Origin: Bacteroidales bacterium
GTDB lineage: Bacteria; Bacteroidota; Bacteroidia; Bacteroidales; F082
Assembly: GCA_017630195.1 (NCBI GenBank)
Contig: JAGBVS010000134.1
Span: forward strand, 1-61,476
DNA: 61,476 nucleotides
Direction of reading: 5' to 3'
Each line of letters opens with the position of its first letter. The first letter of the stretch is position 1. Positions 1 through 7,797 of the stretch are shown piece by piece. Made by a program: the position numbers and the translations under genes. The notes under the pieces are model-generated. The model did not search any database, had not been told where the DNA came from, and was given only the letters and a program-made list of their open reading frames with translations.

Positions 1-405
1 GCAGTTAAAGTCGTATTCGTTAATCGTGATATAACCCTTATGACAATGGATGCAATCCAGAATTATAGCCACACTCATGAGAATCGTATTCTCAAGAGAA
101 ATTTGTGGAAATTCTTCAAAATCCTGCGCGCTCAAGCAAATCCTATATATGGCATGCCTGAAGCTTGTCCTATTAATTTCGCTTGGATTACAATTATTGA
201 CAAATCCAATCCTACGAATTCCAAGCGTATCCCTATCTCAAAATTCGTCGGCTCTCTGAAAAAAATGCCGTCAACGAGTAAATACTATCAACTGAACATA
301 CTTGCTAACGAAATAATATACATCAACGAACTCTCCATTGAAAATGTCAAGAGCGTTATTGCTGATGCTATAATCAAATTTGAATCTAAACAATCTCATT
401 TATAA
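1..405 (+). CDS. hypothetical protein, probably 5'-truncated by the window edge
   Basis: The reading frame is open from base 1, with the first in-frame ATG at 40 (121 aa from there), so the true start may lie outside the window. The product is basic at its N-terminal end, shows no signal peptide and no motif I recognise. It ends only 18 bases before the surface lipoprotein gene at 424. If the ATG at 40 is the start, the protein is a small soluble unknown; if not, this is the C-terminal end of a longer one. No function is proposed. Confidence 0.45.
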   Translation, partial: AVKVVFVNRDITLMTMDAIQNYSHTHENRILKRNLWKFFKILRAQANPIYGMPEACPINFAWITIIDKSNPTNSKRIPISKFVGSLKKMPSTSKYYQLNILANEIIYINELSIENVKSVIADAIIKFESKQSHL

Positions 406-423
406 ACATTAAAATTAAAAGTC

Positions 424-2418
424 ATGAAAAAAGTATTTACTCTTTTGATGGTTGCTTTGGTCTGTGTATCAATGACCAATTGTAACAGAAGAATTAGACA
501 ACAAATTGAAGAATTGGATGAACGCGTAACTGCGCTTGAGGAAATCGTTAAAAAAACAAATGCCGACATCGTAGCTTTGCAAAACATCGTTAACGCTTTG
601 CAGAACAACCTTTATGTAACGGATGTTATCACTACATCAGATGGTTATACCATTCAATTCTCTGATGGTACAAGTGCTGTTATTTCTAATGGTCAAGATG
701 GCGTTAATGCTCCGGTTATTTCAGTGAGACAAGATGTTGACGGTTATTATTATTGGACTCTTGACGGCGAATGGCTTATCGTTGACGGCAACAAGGTGCG
801 CGCTACTGGTAAGGATGGAATTGACGGAACTAATGGAACTAATGGTATTGATGGCGTTGATGGAATCACTCCTCAAGTCCGTATCAATCCTGATACTAAA
901 GAATGGGAAATTTCTGTTGACGGTGGAAATACATGGGAACCTACAGGCGTAATCGCTGAAGGTCAAGACGGAACAAATGGAACCAACGGAACAAATGGAA
1001 CCAATGGTTCAACTCCTCAAATCTCTATCAAGAAAGATGTTGACGGCAATTATTACTGGACTCTCGACGGCGAATGGATTATTGTTGATGGTGCAAAGGT
1101 ACGCGCTAACGGTATTGACGGCGGTAGCGGTGCAAATGGTCTCGCTCCTCAAATTCGCATCAACCTTGAGACTTACGAATGGGAAGTATCTACAGACGGT
1201 GGTCTTACATGGACATCTACAGGCGTTGTGGCTCAGGGCGCTGACGGTGACTCTTTCTTCCAAAATGTCGATGCTTCAAACCCTGATTACGTTATCGTAA
1301 CAATGGCTGACGGCAGTGTGATTCTCCTCGCTCGTTACGACGGTTCTGCTCCAATGTTCGTCATCGTAAATGCTCCTGAACTCGTACAACTTGAATATGG
1401 TACAAACGTCACTTATGAAGTAGAGGCAGAAAATATCAATGAATATCTTATCAATGTTCCAGAAGGATGGCACGCTGATTACAGCGACAACACACTCTCA
1501 ATAACAGCTCCTGCTAAAGATATGTGTCACTTCGACAAAGAAGGCAAAATCGCTATCACTGTCGTATCTGAAGCTGGTAAGATGGCAATAGTGAAAGTCA
1601 ATGTATTTGCTGGAGAATGGGTGTCGGAGATTGAACTCAGAACCTTGACTTTCGAAGACGCTGACGCTAAATTCACTCCTTACGAATTGAGCTACTGCGG
1701 CGCATATATCAGCACATGGAGCGACCTCATCGCTGAAGACCAATATATGGATAATCTCATCTACGACATGAGCGGCAGCGAACCTTATTATTGGTACGAT
1801 GAAAACAACACTGAGCTTCTACACGCATTCCCTTACAACTATAACTCATACGCTTACTGGGGCGGCGGTCATGCTGTGTCAAATTACGCTAATACCGATT
1901 ATGAAACCTACGGCGACTTTAATAATCAGCTTACTGTCTATGGTGAAGAAGGCGCAGGTGGTCATAACGGCTCTGCTAACTTCTGCATGCATTTCGGTTA
2001 TGCCGATGACTCTGGCTACAACTTCACCGAAGAGCTTCCTTCATTTATGTTTGGCGATGGTGAAGAACGTGTTATCGACCACATTTATGTGAATAATTCT
2101 ACTTATGCTTTAAACTGTTATATCAATGGTAACGGCTTGACCGATCCTATCGGCGCAAACGATAAAACTTGGGTTATAGCTAAAGGCTTTAACGCTAACG
2201 ACGAACAAGTTTCAGAATCAATATTCTATCTCGTTGATGGTCCAGATGGCATCGTTACAGAATGGACTAAATGGGACTTGACATCACTCGGTAAAGTATG
2301 GAGAGTAGAGTTTAACATGGCCGGTACCAACGACAACGGCTATGGTTTCTCACAACCAGCATACTTCGCTTACGATGACGTAGCTGTTCAATTCGAAGGT
2401 GAAACAGTCTTTAGATAA
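424..2418 (+). CDS. surface lipoprotein with DUF4988-like coiled coil, collagen-like linkers and C-terminal DUF4465-like domain
   Basis: This 664-aa protein has a lipoprotein-type signal with Cys20 as the likely lipidated residue. A heptad-rich coiled coil follows (about residues 22-60, DUF4988-like). Next come two tandem copies of an 85-residue module with core YYWTLDGEW and an EW(E)..DGG..W motif, separated by Gly-Thr-Asn/Gly-x-Asp collagen-like runs. From about residue 400 it resembles DUF4465, with motifs GGGHAVSNYAN and GHNGSANFC. DUF4465 proteins recur in Bacteroidetes loci beside BtuG/BtuB-type genes, as here; a cobalamin-binding (BtuH-like) role is inference. It is first of four tightly packed genes (5-base gap to the next). 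The GTN run is encoded by 9-nt repeats near 969-1010 that could vary in number in frame. Confidence 0.8.
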   Translation: MKKVFTLLMVALVCVSMTNCNRRIRQQIEELDERVTALEEIVKKTNADIVALQNIVNALQNNLYVTDVITTSDGYTIQFSDGTSAVISNGQDGVNAPVISVRQDVDGYYYWTLDGEWLIVDGNKVRATGKDGIDGTNGTNGIDGVDGITPQVRINPDTKEWEISVDGGNTWEPTGVIAEGQDGTNGTNGTNGTNGSTPQISIKKDVDGNYYWTLDGEWIIVDGAKVRANGIDGGSGANGLAPQIRINLETYEWEVSTDGGLTWTSTGVVAQGADGDSFFQNVDASNPDYVIVTMADGSVILLARYDGSAPMFVIVNAPELVQLEYGTNVTYEVEAENINEYLINVPEGWHADYSDNTLSITAPAKDMCHFDKEGKIAITVVSEAGKMAIVKVNVFAGEWVSEIELRTLTFEDADAKFTPYELSYCGAYISTWSDLIAEDQYMDNLIYDMSGSEPYYWYDENNTELLHAFPYNYNSYAYWGGGHAVSNYANTDYETYGDFNNQLTVYGEEGAGGHNGSANFCMHFGYADDSGYNFTEELPSFMFGDGEERVIDHIYVNNSTYALNCYINGNGLTDPIGANDKTWVIAKGFNANDEQVSESIFYLVDGPDGIVTEWTKWDLTSLGKVWRVEFNMAGTNDNGYGFSQPAYFAYDDVAVQFEGETVFR

Positions 2419-2423
2419 TCAAG

Positions 2424-4133
2424 ATGAAAAAGATTTTAGAAAAAATATGGTTACTCATCTTTGTTGCGCTCAGTGCATGTAATATAAACGAGGAGTATTT
2501 TGCTCCGAAGATTACTCTCGACAATGAGACTGGTATTTATACCGTTAAATACGGACGAGAGATAGTCATCAGGCCTACTTACGAGCACGCTGAGAATGCG
2601 ACATATTCTTGGACAATTGATGGTGAAGTTGTTGAGACTTCACCGTCTTTGTCCTTCTCTAGAGAAGAAGTTGGTGAGTATTACGTTACTTTAAAAGTCG
2701 CCACAGATTATGGCAGCGACGAGGAAGAGATTCGCATCGATGTGGTGGAATTGGAGATTCCTACCGTAAGCATCGCTGGCAATAAGAAGATGACCGTCAC
2801 TCTCGAAACAGAAGTCGTCCTTAATGCTTCAGTTCGTGAGACCTCGCTTCCTACTAAGTTTGCATGGACTGTCAATGACGTAATTGTAAGTAATGAATAT
2901 AATTACATATTTATTGCTAAAGAAATCGGAAACTATATTGTCAAGGCGACTGCCAAAAATGATGACGGCGCGCATAGCGATATGGTTGAGGTTGAAGTCG
3001 TAAATCCTGAAGACATCCCTTTCACTTGGGATTTCGCGAAATATAAATTGCATAATGTAGTGGGAAGAAAACTTCTCATCAGTCCATTGCCGTCCAATAT
3101 GGTATATGACGTAAAATATTCTTGGAATGTTCAAGAAGATGAATCCATGACAGGCTCAGGTTCTGACTTCGTTTTTGTCTCTGATAAAGCAGGTGTCTAT
3201 CATATCAATGCCGTAGCAACAAAAGATGACGGTGACAATCCGATTAGTATCACGAGAAATTTTGAAGTGACTGTTTACGAGGAAAAGGAATTTTATCGTC
3301 CTAAAAACGGAGCTTCTCAAGCTGATTGGAACAAGGTTTTTGAATACACTCCTGCACCAGGTCAATTTATCAACGAGCTGAAAACCGGAGGCTTCGATGC
3401 TTCACATAATAATCCTGAGGCTGCTATAACATACGCGGAAGGTCGTCTGTCTGAAGGTAAGTGGATTTCATTAGGCGGCTTCGGAGGTTATTTGGTCGTA
3501 GGCTTCGACCATAGCATCGACAATAATCGTTCTTACAATCTCGGCGTTGTAGGCAATGCCTTCGACGGTTCTTCTGAACCTGGCATCGTATGGGTGATGC
3601 AAGACGAGAACGGCAACGGTTATCCTGACGACACTTGGTATGAGCTGGCTGGTTCTGAGACAGGAAAGTTCGAGACTTACAGAGATTATGCCGTGACATA
3701 TTATCGTCCTTCTGGAATAGGAATGCCGGTGCAATGGACCGACAATTACGGTAACAATGGCGAGATAGATTACTTGGCACAATACCACGACCAGGATTAT
3801 TATTATCCTCTTTGGATTGGAGAGGAATCTTATACCTTAAAAGGAACACGCCTCGAGCCTCGCAACTACGACCAGTCGGGAAACGGCACTTATTGGGTGC
3901 AGCCGCATTATGACTGGGGTTATGCCGACAACTTCAGCCCGACAGATTTCAATTCTTCAGATAAGGCTAATTTCTTCAAAATTTCCAATGCCATCGATTT
4001 CGAAGGTAATCCGGTTAATCTGTCTCACATCGACTTCGTGAAAGTTCAATGCGCAGTTAATGCCAAGAGCGGCTGGCTCGGGGAACTATCCACAGAAGTA
4101 TGCGGTTTTTATGATAAAAGTTTAAAACGATGA
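2424..4133 (+). CDS. surface lipoprotein with PKD-like repeats
   Basis: The 569-aa product begins with a lipoprotein signal, lipobox LSAC with Cys19. Three successive PKD-like beta-sandwich segments (about residues 25-105, 110-185 and 190-285) carry the Y.W..dG and G.Y.v...a patterns. A C-terminal domain of about 270 residues is rich in aromatic and acidic residues and has a calcium-loop-like stretch DENGNGYPDD. Proteins of this type are annotated as Bacteroidetes cell surface proteins and often sit next to DUF5074/BtuG-like and TonB receptor genes. It starts 5 bases after the DUF4465 gene and ends 3 bases before the BtuG-like gene, so one transcript is likely. A ligand-capture or scaffold role at the outer membrane is inferred, not shown. 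Confidence 0.78.
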   Translation: MKKILEKIWLLIFVALSACNINEEYFAPKITLDNETGIYTVKYGREIVIRPTYEHAENATYSWTIDGEVVETSPSLSFSREEVGEYYVTLKVATDYGSDEEEIRIDVVELEIPTVSIAGNKKMTVTLETEVVLNASVRETSLPTKFAWTVNDVIVSNEYNYIFIAKEIGNYIVKATAKNDDGAHSDMVEVEVVNPEDIPFTWDFAKYKLHNVVGRKLLISPLPSNMVYDVKYSWNVQEDESMTGSGSDFVFVSDKAGVYHINAVATKDDGDNPISITRNFEVTVYEEKEFYRPKNGASQADWNKVFEYTPAPGQFINELKTGGFDASHNNPEAAITYAEGRLSEGKWISLGGFGGYLVVGFDHSIDNNRSYNLGVVGNAFDGSSEPGIVWVMQDENGNGYPDDTWYELAGSETGKFETYRDYAVTYYRPSGIGMPVQWTDNYGNNGEIDYLAQYHDQDYYYPLWIGEESYTLKGTRLEPRNYDQSGNGTYWVQPHYDWGYADNFSPTDFNSSDKANFFKISNAIDFEGNPVNLSHIDFVKVQCAVNAKSGWLGELSTEVCGFYDKSLKR

Positions 4134-4136
4134 GTT

Positions 4137-5246
4137 ATGTTTAAAAGTCTAAAGTCTAAAGTCGAAAGACTAAGGTCATTATCCAAAATGCTTGTTGTCT
4201 TGTTGTCTTGTTGTCTTGTTGTCTTCTCGTCCTGCATGGAATGGGATTATGGCTTGGAGGAAAACTTCGACACTTCGACTTCGGGCGAGGGCCTGTTCAT
4301 TTGCAATGAAGGTAACTTCCAGTATGGAAATGCAACTTTATCTTATTATAATCCTGAGACGAAAGTCGTGGAGAATGAAGTCTTCTATCGTGCCAATGCG
4401 ATGAAACTTGGCGATGTGGCGCAGTCGATGATTATACGAGACGGCATCGGTTGGGTTGTCGTTAATAATTCTCATGTGATTTTTGCAATAGACGTCAATA
4501 CCTTTAAGGAAGTGGGACGTATCACCAATTTCACTTCTCCGAGATATATGCATTTCATCTCTGACGAAAAGGCTTACGTCACGCAGATTTGGGATAACCG
4601 TATCTTCATTGTGAATCCCCAACGTTACGAGATTACCGGATATATCGACATTCCTAATATGACGATGGAGAGCGGCTCAACCGAGCAGATGGTTCAATAT
4701 GGAAAATATGTCTATGTCAACTGCTGGTCGTATCAGAATAGGATTATAAAAATCGATACTGAGACTGACGAAGTTATCGATGAATTGACGGTCGGTATCC
4801 AGCCTACATCTTTGGTGATGGATTGTAACAATAAGTTATGGACTGTTACCGACGGCGGTTATGAAGGTTCGCCATACGGTCATGAGGCTCCGTCCTTATA
4901 TCGTATCGATGCTGAGACTTTTACTATCGAGAAACAGTTTGAGTTTAAGTTCGGGGATGCGCCTTCTGAGGTGCAGCTCAACGGAACGAAAGACAAAATC
5001 TATTGGATTAACGACGACATCTGGGAGATGGATGTCACGGCTGAGCGTGTGCCGGTAAGACCGTTTTTGAAATATAACGAGACGATATATTACGGCTTGA
5101 CGGTGTGTCCTCGCACTGGTGATGTCTATGTTGCCGATGCTATCGATTATGTTCAGCAGGGAATGATTTATCGTTATTCAAAAGAAGGAAATTTGTTGGA
5201 TGAGTTTTATGTAGGAATTATTCCAGGAGCTTTTTGTTGGAAATAA
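4137..5246 (+). CDS. BtuG-like YncE/DUF5074 beta-propeller surface lipoprotein
   Basis: This 369-aa lipoprotein has a lipobox FSSC with Cys33. The rest is a predicted YncE-like propeller with recurring G.I.....P....d....v..... blades. Bacteroides BtuG, a surface cobalamin-binding lipoprotein that partners the BtuB TonB receptor, has this fold and this gene neighbour, so B12 capture is the likely job. The start at 4137 gives a basic n-region; the in-frame ATG at 4188 is an alternative. The hydrophobic core of the signal peptide (residues 19-32) is encoded by four exact 8-nt repeats, TTGTTGTC, at 4192-4223 and a fifth imperfect one. Gain or loss of one unit would shift the frame. A 7-nt repeat (AGTCTAA type) encodes the n-region. 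Confidence 0.78.
   Translation: MFKSLKSKVERLRSLSKMLVVLLSCCLVVFSSCMEWDYGLEENFDTSTSGEGLFICNEGNFQYGNATLSYYNPETKVVENEVFYRANAMKLGDVAQSMIIRDGIGWVVVNNSHVIFAIDVNTFKEVGRITNFTSPRYMHFISDEKAYVTQIWDNRIFIVNPQRYEITGYIDIPNMTMESGSTEQMVQYGKYVYVNCWSYQNRIIKIDTETDEVIDELTVGIQPTSLVMDCNNKLWTVTDGGYEGSPYGHEAPSLYRIDAETFTIEKQFEFKFGDAPSEVQLNGTKDKIYWINDDIWEMDVTAERVPVRPFLKYNETIYYGLTVCPRTGDVYVADAIDYVQQGMIYRYSKEGNLLDEFYVGIIPGAFCWK
4141..4231 (+). repeat. 7-nt and 8-nt tandem repeats inside a signal-peptide coding region
   Basis: Two adjoining short-unit arrays lie here. About four degenerate copies of AGTCTAA occupy roughly 4145-4175. Four perfect copies of TTGTTGTC (4192-4223) plus TTCTCGTC (4224-4231) follow. Both lie in the first 33 codons of the BtuG-like gene. 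The 8-nt unit is not divisible by three, as in slipped-strand phase-variable loci. Confidence 0.85.
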
Positions 5247-5251
5247 AAATT

Positions 5252-7300
5252 ATGGAAATGAAAAGATTACACCTTATATTATTGTTACTCATTTCGCCTA
5301 TTTTTGCGATGTCGCAGGATGATGGCATTAAATGGTATTTCGATCTCCCTGAAGTCTCTATTTATGCAGAGCGTCCGATCAAGGAAATAGGAGTGCAGCG
5401 GACCAAGATGGACTCTATCGTCTTGAAAGAAAACATAGCTCTTTCTGTCGCAGACATTCTTACTTTTAACTCGTCGATATTTGTGAAGAACTACGGACGC
5501 GCCACATTATCGACGGTGTCTTTCCGAGGAACTTCTGCGTCTCATACTCAGGTGTCGTGGAACGGCATGAAGATAAACAGTCCTATGCTCGGAATGACAG
5601 ACTTCTCTATGATTCCTTCATATTTCATCGACGACGCCACTCTGTTGCATGGAACTTCTTCAGTCAATGAGACAGGCGGCGGTCTCGGCGGTTCTATACA
5701 GCTCTCGACAAAACCAGCAAAGGAAGACGGCTTTGGATTGCAATATATTCAAGGCATAGGCTCGTTCAAAACATTCGATGAGTTTTTAAGATTGACATAC
5801 GGCAACGAACATTGGCAGACTTCGACGCGTGTGGTTTATTCATCTTCTCCTAACGATTTTAAATATCGTAACCATGACAAGAAGGAAAACATATATGACG
5901 AGAATATGAATATCATCGGTCAATATTATCCTATTGAAAGAAATAGGAGCGGAGCGTTCAAGGATTTTCATTTCTTACAGGAAGCATATTACGACACAAA
6001 GAAAGGTGACAGATTCGGCTTTAATGCTTGGTATATAAATTCAAATCGAGAACTTCCTATGCTCACTGTCGATTATGGCGATGCGACAGATTTTGAAAAC
6101 CGACAAAGAGAAAATACTTTCCGTTCGGTGATGTCGTGGGACCATATCAGAGAAAACTGGAAGATGGGAGCGAAGGCTGGTTATATTCACACCAAGATGA
6201 ATTACGATTACAAACGTGACTTAGGCAATGGCGTCATGGCTCACATGATACAGTCACGAAGTAATATCAATACTTTCTACGGACAGATGGAAGGTGAATA
6301 TTATATAGGTGACAAATGGCTGTTTACTGCTAATGTCGCAGCGCATCAGCATTTTGTTGAAAGTCGCGACAAGAGCATCATACAGCAAGATGGCAATCAG
6401 GCGACGGTAGGTTATCGCAAGGCGCGTATAGAAATGACTAATTCTATATCAGCGAAATGGCGTCCTACAGAACGACTTGGAATGTCGGTAGTCATTAGAG
6501 AAGAGATGTTTGGCGACGAATGGACCCCAATCATTCCTGCTTTCTTCATCGACGGTGTCATCTCTAAAAAAGGCGATGTGGTGGCAAAGGCTTCTGTCTC
6601 GCGTAACTTCCGCTATCCAACGCTCAACGACCTGTACTTCATGCCAGGCGGCAATCCCGACTTGAAGAAAGAGAGCGGCTGGACTTACGATGCTGGATTT
6701 TCTTTCGCATTGGGTAGGGAAGGCGTTTATTCGCTGAGCGGCTCTGCCAACTGGTTCGAGTCTTTTATTAACGATTGGATTATATGGTTGCCTACGACGA
6801 AAGGATTTTTCTCGCCAGATAATATCAAAGACGTTCATGCTTACGGCATAGAGACAAAAGGCGATTTGGAAGTAATATTGTCTAAAGACTGGAAACTTAG
6901 TCTCAACGGAACATTGTCGTGGACACCATCAATCAACGAAGGCGAGCCTCGTTCTCCTGCAGACCAATCAGTAGGAAAACAACTGCCATACGTCCCGGAA
7001 TATTCATCGACAGTGACAGGACGATTGTCGTGGAAAAGCTGGTCGTTTCTTTATAAATGGTGTTATTATTCAGAGAGATTTACAATGTCGTCGAACGACA
7101 TCACGCTGACAGGAAAACTGCCTGAATATTTCATGAGCAATATCGCTTTGGAAAAGACGATTTCGTGTAAATGGGCTGATTTCTCCATTAAAGGAGCTGT
7201 TAACAATCTCTTCAATGAAGAATATCTCTCCGTCTTGTCGCGACCTATGCCCGGAATCAACTTCGAGATATTTTTAGGAATCACACCGAAATTTAATTAG
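5252..7300 (+). CDS. btuB: TonB-dependent receptor, BtuB-like
   Basis: A 682-aa outer-membrane receptor. I start it at the ATG at 5252, because the longer frame (5234) overlaps the preceding gene and this ATG directly gives a signal peptide (MKRLHLILLLLISP core, ending near FAMSQ). A plug domain follows, about residues 45-160, with VSFRGTSASHTQVSWNG and the GGGLGGSIQLST plug-end motif. The remainder is a 22-strand barrel ending in aromatic FEIFLGITPKFN. There is no carboxypeptidase-like N-terminal extension of the SusC type; the compact size fits the BtuB/vitamin-siderophore class. It begins 5 bases after the BtuG-like gene and closes the operon. The B12 substrate is inferred from context; the symbol is tentative. 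Confidence 0.82.
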   Translation: MEMKRLHLILLLLISPIFAMSQDDGIKWYFDLPEVSIYAERPIKEIGVQRTKMDSIVLKENIALSVADILTFNSSIFVKNYGRATLSTVSFRGTSASHTQVSWNGMKINSPMLGMTDFSMIPSYFIDDATLLHGTSSVNETGGGLGGSIQLSTKPAKEDGFGLQYIQGIGSFKTFDEFLRLTYGNEHWQTSTRVVYSSSPNDFKYRNHDKKENIYDENMNIIGQYYPIERNRSGAFKDFHFLQEAYYDTKKGDRFGFNAWYINSNRELPMLTVDYGDATDFENRQRENTFRSVMSWDHIRENWKMGAKAGYIHTKMNYDYKRDLGNGVMAHMIQSRSNINTFYGQMEGEYYIGDKWLFTANVAAHQHFVESRDKSIIQQDGNQATVGYRKARIEMTNSISAKWRPTERLGMSVVIREEMFGDEWTPIIPAFFIDGVISKKGDVVAKASVSRNFRYPTLNDLYFMPGGNPDLKKESGWTYDAGFSFALGREGVYSLSGSANWFESFINDWIIWLPTTKGFFSPDNIKDVHAYGIETKGDLEVILSKDWKLSLNGTLSWTPSINEGEPRSPADQSVGKQLPYVPEYSSTVTGRLSWKSWSFLYKWCYYSERFTMSSNDITLTGKLPEYFMSNIALEKTISCKWADFSIKGAVNNLFNEEYLSVLSRPMPGINFEIFLGITPKFN

Positions 7301-7363
7301 GAATTAGGATTGTGTAAGTGAGGATGTGTTGTGATAAAAATATAAAAAATAAATAATAAAATA

Positions 7364-7726
7364 ATGAAAATAAAAACGATTGTTGTTGGCCTTATGTTTA
7401 TTGTTTTGTCGATGGTGTCTGAAGGACTGAAGGCGCAGAACGATATGTATTTCAACTATGAAACGAAACCTGAACGGAGAATTCATAGTAATGATGAAAG
7501 CTGTGTTTTCGTATTCAATTTGTTCGACGAGAGTATCGGCAATGTCTTTAGATTTAATAACTTTGGCAATGGACTTGACTACGACGTGTTATACTTTACT
7601 GACTTTGACAATGAAGCAGAAAACGCTCCTTTGGACAGCGGATTGTTATTTTTGTGCGCAGCGGGATTGATGTATTGGTGGTATAAAAAGTCTATAAAGT
7701 TAGGGATAAAGGAGTTTTTAAATTGA
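7364..7726 (+). CDS. small exported protein with a PID-CTERM-like tail
   Basis: The 120-aa product has an N-terminal signal peptide (residues 1-24, ending GLKAQ). A short polar middle follows, then a C-terminal block of Pro-Leu-Asp, a hydrophobic stretch of about 13 residues (SGLLFLCAAGLMYWW) and basic residues YKK. That arrangement resembles the short C-terminal sorting tails (PLDGGL...-type, PID-CTERM) known in Bacteroidetes proteins, though here an extra 12 residues follow the basic cluster. It may equally be a simple single-pass anchor. No enzyme motif is visible. It lies 63 bases after the receptor gene and may belong to the same transcript. Confidence 0.6.
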   Translation: MKIKTIVVGLMFIVLSMVSEGLKAQNDMYFNYETKPERRIHSNDESCVFVFNLFDESIGNVFRFNNFGNGLDYDVLYFTDFDNEAENAPLDSGLLFLCAAGLMYWWYKKSIKLGIKEFLN

Positions 7727-7797
7727 CAATTTTAGGTTCAAAGTGTTTAATATAAATATAAAGTTAATAACCCAAGTCATGGCTTAAATAAAAAACT

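Noticed and set aside
969..1010. CRISPR-like short repeats
   Set aside because: The 9-nt repeats encode Gly-Thr-Asn linkers in frame within a lipoprotein; there are no spacers.
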